This document shows, in pieces, positions 24,301-31,070 of a stretch of DNA of 64,000 nt. Position numbers and translations under genes: made by a program. Each line of letters opens with the position of its first letter. Position 1 is the first letter of the stretch. Below the pieces are notes generated by a model. The model was not told where the DNA came from, did no database searches, and worked only from the letters and a program-made list of their open reading frames with translations. Source of the stretch: Fasciolopsis buskii. Lineage: Eukaryota; Platyhelminthes; Trematoda; Plagiorchiida; Fasciolidae. The stretch spans positions 417,340 to 481,339 of the forward strand of contig LUCM01006116.1 of NCBI GenBank assembly GCA_008360955.1, written 5' to 3'.

Positions 24301-25298
24301 TACCACTTCGCCACCATTTTCCGTCCAGCCTAATAAAAATTACTGAATCGACATATCTTCCTCAATGGCTTTAGTAACCGTGTATTGCTCCTCAGTTGAA
24401 CAACCACTTGCATGTTACTTGTAATCGGGTAATTAGTGGATTTTTTCATGTGTGCCTTCCTCTTCTGAAACACTATGCTATCACTGCTTATTCTGTTGTA
24501 CAGGCTAACTAATGAATAATCGTGATTTTTGTTAACACCGTATTTTGTGTGCGCCTCCCTTTATACGACCCGAATTTAGGCTAGTTTTTGATATTCTAAC
24601 CCGTTATCTCTATTTTTATCGCCCTGGAGACATGAGGCTTTGTTAAAAGAGTCTACGAATGATGGAAAGTCAGTCGTGTGAAATCAGCTCGCCGTCCTAA
24701 TATGTCATTGAATAATGCATTCCATCTTTTCCATCGCCATCCGTGATCTAGACGATGAGCTGCCGACAAACCGGTCGTATTGACTTTTTCTTTCTTTTAT
24801 GACAAAGCTAATCATGCATCATATACCGAGTGTTTATCGCTCTCGCTTATCTACATGACTGCTAATGCTCACGTTTGTTGAATGCTTAATATTTTTTTAC
24901 TGACAGATGAATGTGCACATTATATTATAGATATTCATCTCTCTTCCCCTCTTAAATCGTCGCGTTCTTTTTTTGGTGGCAGTAAAACGGACTTTGCGGG
25001 TCACACAAATCGTTCTGTCCCGTTTCCTCCCAAGCTTGATTTGGTCAGCAATCAGAAACCAAGTATTTGGACCATGCGTTCTCCACACGTGCCCCCGAAT
25101 TCACTCAACAATTCTAGATCACCAAATTTCTCCAGCGCCGTGCCCACTGTACCGGCACCCACAGTACGTATTCCCATCGCTGGACCACCCACAGTCTTGG
25201 AAACAGCGTATAACACCCGACGGCGACGTTCGGAAACTAGTTCGTCTGAGAAGGTTCGCAAACGGGATGAAGACGATTCAGTGTTCCGGATGGATTGA
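4382..25298 (+). CDS. PRKAG: AMPK gamma subunit (SNF4-like, four CBS motifs), 5'-partial, 7 exons
   Basis: This is the regulatory gamma subunit of the AMPK heterotrimer, which in other animals senses AMP/ADP/ATP through paired CBS motifs. Proposed exons are 4382-4688, 6691-7301, 8553-8840, 10541-10618, 14017-14097, 17276-18039 and 24983-25298. Introns have GT..AG ends and compatible phases, and the sum is 2445 nt = 814 codons plus TGA. Window-residue layout: end of CBS1 1-45; CBS2 about 119-300, interrupted by an insertion at about 147-266; CBS3 about 312-402; CBS4 about 403-487; Ser/His-rich tail 488-814. Recognisable gamma-family stretches are NGVQAAPIW, HVHRL, IPALPI and LVGMVTAKDLLQAIV. 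Typical gamma-1 is about 330 residues and ends shortly after CBS4, so this protein is much longer. The start codon and first part of CBS1 lie upstream of the window. Family assignment is firm; exact boundaries and any nucleotide-sensing role are inference. Confidence 0.85.
4689..6690 (+). other. Intron A-B (2.0 kb)
   Basis: Donor GTAAGT at 4689 and acceptor ATACACAG ending 6690. No coding exon is convincing inside. A minus-strand open stretch at 5537-5903 reads through two overlapping frames and carries a B-box-like GTTCGAATCCC at about 5850 on the + strand. It may be an old repeat, but I could not classify it. Confidence 0.7.
6691..7301 (+). CDS. PRKAG: AMPK gamma exon B: CBS2 with a large insertion
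   Basis: The acceptor TATACACAG ends at 6690. Two bases complete the codon left by exon A, giving Arg103. The exon encodes residues 103-306. CBS2 begins DSSLIVSPQMGLQKAL and reaches HVHRL (residues 142-146), where the His-Arg pair matches gamma-1 His151-Arg152. About 120 Ser/Arg/Gln-rich residues (147-266) then interrupt the fold before it resumes at THLIVMNPDCGNVLGLVGVD. At the human gamma-1 Lys170 position (in THKRIL) this protein has Asp286 (in GVDRLL). The donor is chosen as ATG|GTACGG at 7302. A weaker alternative, GTGATT at 7332, is also in phase 0 and would add ten residues. An in-frame stop follows at 7350-7352. Confidence 0.8.
7302..8552 (+). other. Intron B-C (1.25 kb)
   Basis: Bounded by the chosen donor at 7302 and the acceptor CTACCAG ending 8552. 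It contains an open stretch at 8011-8217 with coding-like composition, but no AG acceptor puts that frame in phase with exon B, so it is not annotated as an exon. Nothing else was recognised. Confidence 0.65.
8553..8840 (+). CDS. PRKAG: AMPK gamma exon C: CBS3
   Basis: The acceptor is a pyrimidine tract ending CTACCAG at 8552, and the donor GTGAGT begins at 8841. The exon is phase 0 at both ends and encodes residues 307-402. It carries SLRWSERSVVELP (start of CBS3), a Pro-rich loop of about 30 residues, then CCEALRTLDLWLPQIPALPI, which lines up with the ALGIFVQHRVSALPV region of gamma-1. Relative to the shared ALP, the Arg of HRVSALP is replaced by Gln371. The ribose-binding-type Asp is retained as Asp400 in APGDLL (YSKFDVINL in gamma-1). 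The exon is fully open, with a strong donor. Confidence 0.82.
8841..10540 (+). other. Intron C-D (1.7 kb)
   Basis: GTGAGT donor at 8841 and ATAAACAG acceptor ending 10540. A TA-rich microsatellite lies at about 8870-8897. A possible alternative exon lies at 9597-9731 (separate entry). Nothing else was recognised. Confidence 0.7.
9597..9731 (+). CDS. Possible alternative terminal exon of the AMPK gamma gene
   Basis: A pyrimidine-rich tract ending CCTTTAG at 9596 is followed by 44 open codons and a TAG at 9729-9731. Read from 9597 the frame is phase 0, matching the donor of exon C at 8840. A transcript using it would end after CBS3 and lack CBS4 and the tail. It starts GNSDNGRGSLNVF and ends LALSSH. 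The main gene model joins exon C directly to exon D and aligns to AMPK gamma without a gap, so this exon is not needed. A chance open frame of this length is quite possible. Confidence 0.22.
   Translation, partial: GNSDNGRGSLNVFSSQNFCQEKPSVTKGLGRQPDVTPGLALSSH
10541..10618 (+). CDS. PRKAG: AMPK gamma exon D: CBS3-CBS4 connecting segment
   Basis: A 78-nt exon, phase 0 at both ends, with acceptor CATAAACAG ending 10540 and donor GTGAGT at 10619. It encodes residues 403-428, including ESADVALDQPVGKILEAK. This aligns with the NNLDVSVTKALQHR segment that follows the CBS3 Asp in gamma-1. Its short length means the call rests on phase, strong splice sites and its place between two clearer exons. Confidence 0.72.
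11380..11470 (-). repeat. tRNA-related SINE-like repeat, family 2 copy 1
   Basis: On the minus strand it contains a polymerase III B-box-like GGGTTCGCGTC preceded by TCGTCCC, and begins GTGAAGTTCGACAAA. The same arrangement recurs at 54750-54842 (minus), with clear similarity across about 90 bp. The A box is poorly preserved. Confidence 0.55.
11466..11640 (-). pseudogene. Gypsy-type retroviral-like aspartic protease relic
   Basis: The minus-strand frame 11429-11788 contains FRFFIDTGAEVSVIPSSP. DTGAE is encoded by 11525-11539. The DTGA catalytic motif followed by a VSVIP strand is the signature of pol aspartic proteases of Ty3/gypsy-type LTR retrotransposons. Frame preceding it could be the gag-protease junction, but a zinc knuckle is not clear. 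No RT, integrase or LTR was found nearby, so this is an isolated fragment in an AMPK gamma intron. Confidence 0.65.
12046..12235 (+). repeat. Repeat A, copy 1
   Basis: About 190 bp similar to about 14427-14610, the other copy, roughly two thirds identical by eye. Shared blocks include GACAGGTAATTGTTGGA (here) with GATAGGTAATGGTTAGA, and a GGGGTTT...GGTCT-type end. Function is unknown; it is probably part of an interspersed element. Confidence 0.5.
13070..13620 (+). mobile_element. RTE-like LINE endonuclease fragment
   Basis: Translated in shifting frames this gives TFYQKLDDLLCTAKRGDIVV (about 13087), ERLFALCSEHRLFLEISNF (about 13228), STTWRQSSSRQQLIQI (about 13300) and YKWRTCLEDCRSYCTTTLD (about 13370). 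Each block matches in order the endonuclease C-terminal half of the copy at 634-4060 (TNFGNSS, VSYRWRDSVQNCSSYWTTN). Several frameshifts are present. The fragment is 5'- and 3'-truncated and lies in the intron before exon E. Confidence 0.72.
14017..14097 (+). CDS. PRKAG: AMPK gamma exon E: first half of CBS4
   Basis: An 81-nt exon of 27 codons, phase 0 at both ends, after a pyrimidine-rich acceptor ending TTAATAG at 14016, with donor GTATGT at 14098. It encodes residues 429-455. The stretch DCICYTEEPVVTVLDRMF lines up with VLKCYLHETLETIINRLV of gamma-1 without gaps. The next residues continue into exon F, where the His-Arg of EVHRL would fall. Confidence 0.78.
14098..17275 (+). other. Intron E-F (3.2 kb)
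   Basis: Bounded by GTATGT at 14098 and TTCTTTGCAG ending 17275. It contains repeat A copy 2 (about 14425-14660). An open stretch at 16003-16380 is readable in two overlapping frames but resembles nothing I recognise. The rest shows no clear feature. Confidence 0.65.
14425..14660 (+). repeat. Repeat A, copy 2
   Basis: Similar to 12046-12235, in the same orientation 2.4 kb away, on the other side of exon E. It extends further right than copy 1 (GATCCCTGTCCCCCTCGGG). Not recognised as any named family. Confidence 0.5.
17276..18039 (+). CDS. PRKAG: AMPK gamma exon F: end of CBS4 and start of the C-terminal tail
   Basis: The acceptor is TTCTTTGCAG ending 17275 and the strong donor GTGAGT begins at 18040. 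Without that donor the frame would meet TGA at 18041-18043. The exon encodes residues 456-709 plus two bases. It begins VTWLALFDS, continues SHLVGMVTAKDLLQAIV, which is the CBS4 C-terminal strand and helix (VVKGIVSLSDILQALV in gamma-1), and keeps the Asp (Asp481). The gamma-1 His298-Arg299 pair is replaced by Thr457-Trp458. After residue 487 comes a His/Arg-rich patch, then a long Ser-rich acidic/basic tail with no domain I recognise. Confidence 0.83.
18088..18640 (-). mobile_element. RTE-like LINE 3' end, antisense in the last AMPK gamma intron
   Basis: The + strand starts with an ATC/ACC microsatellite (18088-18111), which is the 3' tail of the element, then the reverse complement of its 3' UTR and C-terminal coding region. 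It matches the copy at 634-4060 over the UTR (CGGAATG, ACTGTGCAG blocks) and over coding sequence corresponding to about 3560-3860 there (for example CCGTGGGAG and GCCATACGCAACACG types). It is 5'-truncated, as expected for target-primed reverse transcription. It begins only about 50 bp downstream of exon F. Confidence 0.75.
18925..19165 (+). repeat. Repeat B, copy 1
   Basis: It shares a well-conserved core (GTTGGTTTGGATTCAGGGTT, and TGACCACCAAATA) and a weaker right part (TTCAATTCGAGTAGC) with 23080-23310. Direct orientation, about 4.1 kb apart in the same intron. The family is unknown. Confidence 0.65.
21273..21315. repeat. (TA)n microsatellite
   Basis: An uninterrupted TA dinucleotide run of about 42 bp within the last AMPK gamma intron. 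Confidence 0.95.
21706..21727. repeat. (CAC)n trinucleotide tract
   Basis: Seven CAC units in intron F-G. There is no LINE sequence beside it that I can identify. Confidence 0.9.
22691..22735. repeat. TA-rich imperfect microsatellite
   Basis: Runs of TATATA interrupted by TTTATA and AATATA, near self-complementary. Confidence 0.85.
23080..23310 (+). repeat. Repeat B, copy 2
   Basis: The partner of 18925-19165. The core GTTGGTTTGGAATCAGGATT and TGACCACCAAATATCAG match copy 1. A + frame stays open through part of it (about 22939-23235), which might reflect a former coding region of a mobile element. Confidence 0.65.
24245..24320 (-). repeat. tRNA-derived SINE-like element or tRNA relic
   Basis: The minus strand reads TGGCGAAGTGGTAGT (A-box-like), then CCCGTTCGAACCCTGGG (B-box-like) about 35 bases later, with tRNA-like spacing. 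No clean cloverleaf with a paired acceptor stem was found, so a SINE head or tRNA pseudogene is more likely than a working tRNA. Confidence 0.5.
24983..25298 (+). CDS. PRKAG: AMPK gamma exon G: terminal exon
   Basis: The acceptor is a T-rich tract ending GGTGGCAG at 24982. One base completes the split codon from exon F (ATT, Ile710). The exon then encodes residues 711-814 and ends with TGA at 25296-25298. Two other nearby AG sites (24906, 24930) are out of phase, which supports this choice. The peptide is Pro/Ser-rich with no known domain and ends in a basic-acidic stretch, RRRRSETSSSEKVRKRDED. Linkage rests on phase, the strong donor at 18040 and the absence of any other gene nearby. It could instead belong to an unrelated transcript. 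Confidence 0.6.
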
Positions 25299-28204
25299 TA
25301 TTCACTGTTCCTATCTCTCCTATGGTTACAGGAATTGATGTGGATTTCATCTGTTCATGGACACCACACCTTTCTCCACTTCTCATTCCTATTTCGTAGA
25401 TTGCTCGCATTCTTGTGCGTCCCTTGTGAGATTGCCGTCGAAATGTTTCACCCATCGTGTGCACATTTATCTAGTGTATCTATCTATCCTTTCATACGGA
25501 CACATTACTCCGTTCGTCCCCACGTGTGTACGAAATCAAACCTGTGCAAAATTTTCTAGCTTTCTTGATTTGGATATTGATGCATGAGGCACAAACCCGT
25601 AGCGGCGCCCCGAATGAGCACCGATGAATGCTTTCCGGTTGTATTTCTTATTATTTTGACCATCTTCACAATATTGCTTGTCCGTTGCGCTTCCCTTCTC
25701 CATCCCCGCGCAAACCGTCTTCCTCTTAGATGATAATCATTTTTGTTCTATGATTAGTCCGGGTAATTCCTCTCAACCCCAAATCACAATACGCACAGTG
25801 CGATCAGTCGTGCGTTGCTCGACTTTGCAAATTATGGAGGCATTTGTCTGAACCAGAGTCTTTTCTTACGTATATTCCGTGGCCCTCGCTTCTGTTTGTT
25901 AATTGAAGGAGAAGAGGCAGTTGCTTTCGCCTCCCAATGTGGAAAGCTTCATTCACACCGGTCATCTTCGTGTACTTTTTTTGATTTCCTTACACAGTTC
26001 ACCCTCTTTTATAGTGGCATCCAAGTTTCCGTCTTCCCTTCCAGCCTATTCCTGGAACAAAATTGACTGCCGTAGCCCCACTACTCGGGACTCCTTGCCT
26101 TTCATGTATACTTTCTTTTGGCGTTATTATTATTACTATTGTTGTTTCGCTGCTGTGGGCACTGGTGATCGTGATGGAGGCAACCTTGTCGGTGGCATAT
26201 TGCCTGTTCATTTTTAGTATACTTTTGCTGACCCACTTTTGGCCGTTCTTGAATTTTGAGATGGACCTCTTATGGTCATTTTTCAGACTCGTCTTTTCAG
26301 CCACTGGAAGTAGGCGTTTGGCGATTGGTTCTTGATCCGTTGTCCTTTTGCAGCGGCTGTTCGCTTTTCTTAAAATGCATTTTTCTGTGGACACGTAACT
26401 GAGAAAAAAGGCATGAGAACACCATACTGTCAGTACTGTTTGTTGATTCCATGCATCGATTCTATTGGCATCTCTGGATTAGGTCTACCAACCTGTATTA
26501 AGCCCGTGAACAAACCCCTGAGGTGTTTAGTTTCAAGTGTGATTTGATCTTTCACAGTGTCTCACTGGGAAAACCTCAAGAGCGACATATTTAGCTCATT
26601 ACTGAATCCATAATTGCCCAGGTACTATTTTCTTTCACTTATATGCGGCCATGTGCGAGTAGTTAGGTCGGGTTCACGGACGCAAATCTGTGAGGAGTCT
26701 TATAAATATTGTACAAAATGGCCTCCTGAATTTCACTGGAACGATACCACGCCGTATTTAAGTGCGGGGTTGGATTCAAAGACTTATTTTTTCTGACATC
26801 ACCCTTAAATAGGTAGTAGTATTAACCACATTAAAGACCTTATATCCGTTTTCGAAACGTGCTGCTGACGATAAAACTCAGTTTCGGGCCCTGTATTCTC
26901 TTTTTAAGGATTGGTCTTGCCTGGCTGATAAAAAGCTTCCGGTGACTCACCATGCATATCCAATCACGCTCCTAATGATTCAGATAAGATTCTAGTAACG
27001 TGCTAGTAGCTGTTATTCACAGATGGCTGATGAAGCTCTTTCCGCTTACCAGTTCTGCACACTATTTTCTGCTTCCCAAAACAGTCGGTTTCTTCGTTGT
27101 GATACGTACCTTGTGGTCATCATAAAAGCACTTTGTCGGGACTACCGAGACATTTTCTACACCCACAAGGACGCCGGATAAAGTGGCGGACATTAAATCG
27201 CTGGATCGTTCGAAGTCTCACTTGAAGAAAGTCAGAGTTATAACGAAACTGTCCGATCTACGCCAACTTATCCGATCGTCGGTCATTAAGAGCATAAAAT
27301 TTCTTGTCGTCTTCCTCACCAAAGAATTTTCTGCTCGCATTCCACGTCCCTTCATTGCGTCATGTATGATATTCAGAAATCCATTGGTATTAATTGGATT
27401 CAGTTAGTATAGTGGGCATCAATGACGTGACAGTTGTCCCTAGTTCGAAAAGCTATGTTAAATATTCGCGGAGACGAACAGAATTTAACAGTCAATTCGG
27501 TACAATAGATATTGCTTTCGGGCATGGGGAGCGCTGTCATTTGTGGACTGTCATTTGAAGAAATGTTCGGCCACGGACTGACTAGAACTCGTGACGTTCA
27601 ATTTGGAACTTTATGGCATCGGTCGCTTGATCACCGGATAGAATTCCCCTAGGCCACACGGTAATTGAACAGCAAGGCAAAGCAAGTGATAAGCTCACAC
27701 AGAAACTCGTCAAAATTGTGGCGCGCGTGTGTGTATTCTGTGAGCATGCGCTCTCATAGATCAACACGGATTCGGGGTGCCAGAAATAGGGCAATGTTGT
27801 CTCGGGCCATATTTGAACTAAGGTAATGGAAAACAGTCCACAACAGTGGTTGAAAATATCAATTACACAACCGAGACAAATCATGGAATTTTCATAACGA
27901 TTTAGGATCTATCTCATTGTTGTTAGGTGATTCACCTTGTACAACATTTATATCCAAATCGCCCCGGGAAAACAATGAAGCTGCGTTGCACGGTGTGACC
28001 CGTGCATCCTGAAAACGCGTTTTGGAGATATCTCGGCCTATTAAAACGGCACTCAACGTCAGTAGGTAGAATGACGGAATATCCACTCAGGTTTTGAGCG
28101 TCCGGCTCAGTCACAGGCATCTTTACTTAAATATCGAGAAATTATCGTCAGAACAGCTTTTATATTTGGTTTCTGGCAATACAGCTGTTCCTGGAATTGG
28201 AGTC
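25299..28204. other. 3' flank of the AMPK gamma gene, no gene recognised
   Basis: This presumably begins with the 3' UTR. No AATAAA was seen in the first kilobase or so; an ATTAAA occurs at about 26830. A minus-strand frame at 25999-26394 (131 codons) resembles nothing I know and overlaps open + frames. The remainder shows no coding or repeat signature I can support. Confidence 0.4.
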
Positions 28205-28275
28205 AGACTAGAGTGGTCGACCATGAGTCGAACATCATAACCACTGCGCCATCCGAGCTGCAACAGTTCCCTTAT
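28205..28275 (-). repeat. tRNA-derived SINE-like element
   Basis: The minus strand reads GCTCGGATGGCGCAGTGGTT, with a near-consensus A box (TGGCGCAGTGG), followed by GTTCGACTCATGGTCGACC with B-box similarity. The element has lost tRNA folding potential beyond the D arm. Confidence 0.5.
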
Positions 28276-28639
28276 GATCATTCTCCATACTTATCGTCTC
28301 ATAATTGAAGCTTGTATGCAGTCTCATCACATGATATAGGATTCTTCTTTGGTCCTTGCCGGGCGTTGATTGAATGTAGTTGCTCTTTCTAATGTTAACA
28401 TTTCAACACGGTCGGTGTTGGATGGCGCGTAACCATCACGGATCTACGGAGCAAACTTTATCGAGGCGCTCTTGGTTCCAAAGTTATGATATCCAGATAT
28501 TCCGCAGCGGTTACCTGGTGAGTCTTAGGGGTGTATATGTATCTTCGGGACACACCGCTGAATAAATCTTTCATTAATCCCGTTGATTCACGTAGGTTAT
28601 GCTACAGTTCGGCCGGCTGCTGTCTGCGTCACCGGCAGA

Positions 28640-29090
28640 TAGGTCAGCTTTTCACAAAATGAACAGCTAATCCGAGTGGTTCGATTGTGTCCAGCTGCCG
28701 AGCCACTAGCCCTTGCCATGACCGCGTTTTCATGTTTAGTCCATAAGAGTTCAATTCGCGACAAGTTCGACCATACACTTTGGGATAAGGGAAAACCTGG
28801 ATCCAAAACAATCAGAACATGGATCTGTATTGCACATCCCTGGAGGATGGTTGACGAAAGAAAGCCTCTAGCAATCTGCCAAGGCGACAACGACTCCCCA
28901 TCGAGCCAAACTCGTTAAAAGTACTCTGGCTAGATCAAATTTACTTCTTGGCTGCCTACATCCTTAGATTTCAACCCAAATGAAAAGTATGCGAGCTGTT
29001 TGAAAAACGAAACTATGCTGAACGGGAATCTTCAGGATTTGGAAATTGCTCTAACAAAATATGGCGTTGAAATACCTATGCCATTTTCTG
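28640..29090 (+). pseudogene. Tc1/mariner-like transposase relic
   Basis: Around 28874-28897 the frame reads CQGDNDS, like the QQDNAP block around the second catalytic Asp of Tc1 transposases (Asp at 28886-28888). A shift of frame gives PHRAKLVKSTLARSNLLLG, then another gives LDFNPNEKYASCLKN with DFNPNE (from 28967), like the SPDLNPIEN block that holds the last catalytic acidic residue. The spacing from Asp to Glu is about 32 residues, near the 34 of Tc1. Two frameshifts and stops mean it is dead. No terminal repeats were identified. Confidence 0.5.
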
Positions 29091-29359
29091 TCTTACTGAT
29101 AAAACAGCATATTGTTGAAGACTGCGGGTTACATGGCGCAAATGTGGTATATTTTTTGCCCACAGTTCATCATCATCATTATTCATTTCAGCAATATGCG
29201 TGCCCTTTGAATGGCCGCCCTACAATTCTGCCATCATCACAATTTTCATTATGGCACTCGTTTGCAATTACTGTGGCCTAAACATTCACCCGGCTTTCAT
29301 CCTCAATCGGACTCAACAACTGCGGCAAATCAAAAGTCTTTTTCATTTTAGTTAGCGGG

Positions 29360-31070
29360 TAGCTTTTGAATGCACTCCTCCGGTTAAGACATTCGTTCCA
29401 GGTTTGTTGAGCATCCGCATAAGTAACTCATTTACAGAAACCTCAAACTTACCTCTTACCCCAGTCGCTGCCTCATGTTAGTGCATACGTGATCTGTAAG
29501 CATGGATCTTGGCTACATCCAGCCGTTGTGTTGATGAATGGGCGCAATCTATGCAGGTTGGACAGAGTTTCCAGAAAGGAAGTAACTAAGAGCGGTTCGC
29601 CTACAAACCTCAACTGCTTCTGATCTGTCAATCTTTTAGCCAGAACTGACGGCCTGGTAGTCAAGTATCATTTCAAATTTTTGCACCATAGCAGTACATT
29701 TATAGGGACCCTGTAAATAACCTCTTTTACCTCACAACGCAATCCCAACTGCTATTTATTTCCTTCCAGTGTCACATTATTACTTCTTGAGGATAATTTA
29801 AATACTATTATGGATGGTTTCAATCATCTGTAGACCCTAACAGGTCGCTGCATTCCCCCACCAATCAGGTGACCCTACTTTAAACAAAGTCATCAACTAT
29901 CCTGAATTATTATTCCTGAAGATACATGAGCGTATCTTAGCAAGTCACCGTTGTCTGCTTCTATTAAGTCCTTAAACAGACGCTCGATCTGCTTATCGTT
30001 CATTCAAGCGAGCAAACCATTTACAATTTAATCTCCGCAGTTTTTCACGTGATCACCCAATTCTTCTTCAAAAGTCTTTTTCACACTCATCTCGTTCTTC
30101 CGTTGAATCCGTGCTAAATGTCAGTGTCAGACTTTTCATAGAGATGGCCAAAGCCATCTTCAATTTTCGTTGTCCCGCGAAAGCCTATTCGTCTTACATC
30201 GCAATGCCTGTTCGCATTTCGTAAAGTCCATTAGGAGACCAATGGATCACTTTTACAAATCCCATGTGCAACATACCTCCACTTCAGTAATAACAGTATT
30301 CACTAACCAGCTACTCACTGACAATAGCAGCAAAGCCACATGGTAAAGTATTCAAATGTTGTCCGTCAAGCGAAAGAGACCTGCGAAGTTTCCCATGGAT
30401 ATGGACATTGTTAATCGCACCTTCGTCCATTCTTCTCATTATACCTCCGTCACATTCGTACAGTGTGATGATATATGAATCACTCTTCTTCTTTGCACCA
30501 ATAAGATCACCATATGAGTAAGGTCCAACAGCCTATCTTCACCTCTTCTAATGAACAACTGCTGAGGGGTTCACTTATTTAACTAACACATCGTTAATCC
30601 CTTCTGTTCCCGATTACTAGAGACCTGTCACCATTGTTTCCATCCCAAAACCTTGTAATTCTGTTGTTTTAGCCAAACGCTTTCGAACCACTGTCTTAGC
30701 ATCCTACGGTCTTAAACCAACAAAGGGCGCTGTGGTTAAGCACCTTCGTTCTTCTGTGAATCCTCCTGACAGTACTTTTCAGTTTGTTTATTAGTTTGAC
30801 AGGTCCACCTTGAACGGTGTCCTATCCCTTGCTCACCATATTTGTGAGTTTTGGATGGCTGCATCAACGAAATTTTTTACCTTTTTAGACTATTCATCTG
30901 GTTTTGATTCTGTGTCAAGGATTTTCTTGATTTGCAAACTGGAAACATCTAGTTGCCCTGGCCATCTTGCCCGACAGAACTCATTGCTCACCACTAGGAG
31001 GTGGGTACAAAATGTCAAAACCGATTGTTAGCAGATCAGGCGTGCTCCTGGACCGTGTTCATTTGAAGCT
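29360..31070 (+). mobile_element. CR1-like non-LTR retrotransposon relic, copy 1
   Basis: Colinear with the copy at 53090-54585. The 5' block (AATGCACTCCTCCGG) matches the other copy's start. Endonuclease traces include VICKHGSWLHPAVV and MDGFNH (about 29810). The linker gives EMAKAIFNFRCPA (about 30143) and VNRTFVHSSHYT (about 30410). The RT part reads RPVTIVSIPKPCNSVVLAKR (about 30622) and FLDYSSGFDSVSR (about 30881), a typical LINE RT block with the first catalytic Asp. It ends before the YxDD block. Many stops and shifts are present. Confidence 0.72.

Larger units (their letters stand above)
18040..24982 (+). other. Intron F-G (6.9 kb), repeat-rich
   Basis: The largest intron of the model. 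It holds an antisense RTE 3' end (18088 to about 18640), both copies of repeat B (about 18925-19165 and 23080-23310), (TA)n tracts at about 18806-18827, 21273-21315 and 22691-22735, a (CAC)n tract at 21706-21727, and a tRNA-like element (24245-24320, minus). Open frames around 19650-20480 and 23342-23680 look partly coding-like but match nothing I can name. Confidence 0.65.

Noticed and set aside
25999..26394. 131-codon minus-strand frame as a gene
   Set aside because: No domain, no supporting context, and overlapping open + frames of similar length. It is likely chance.
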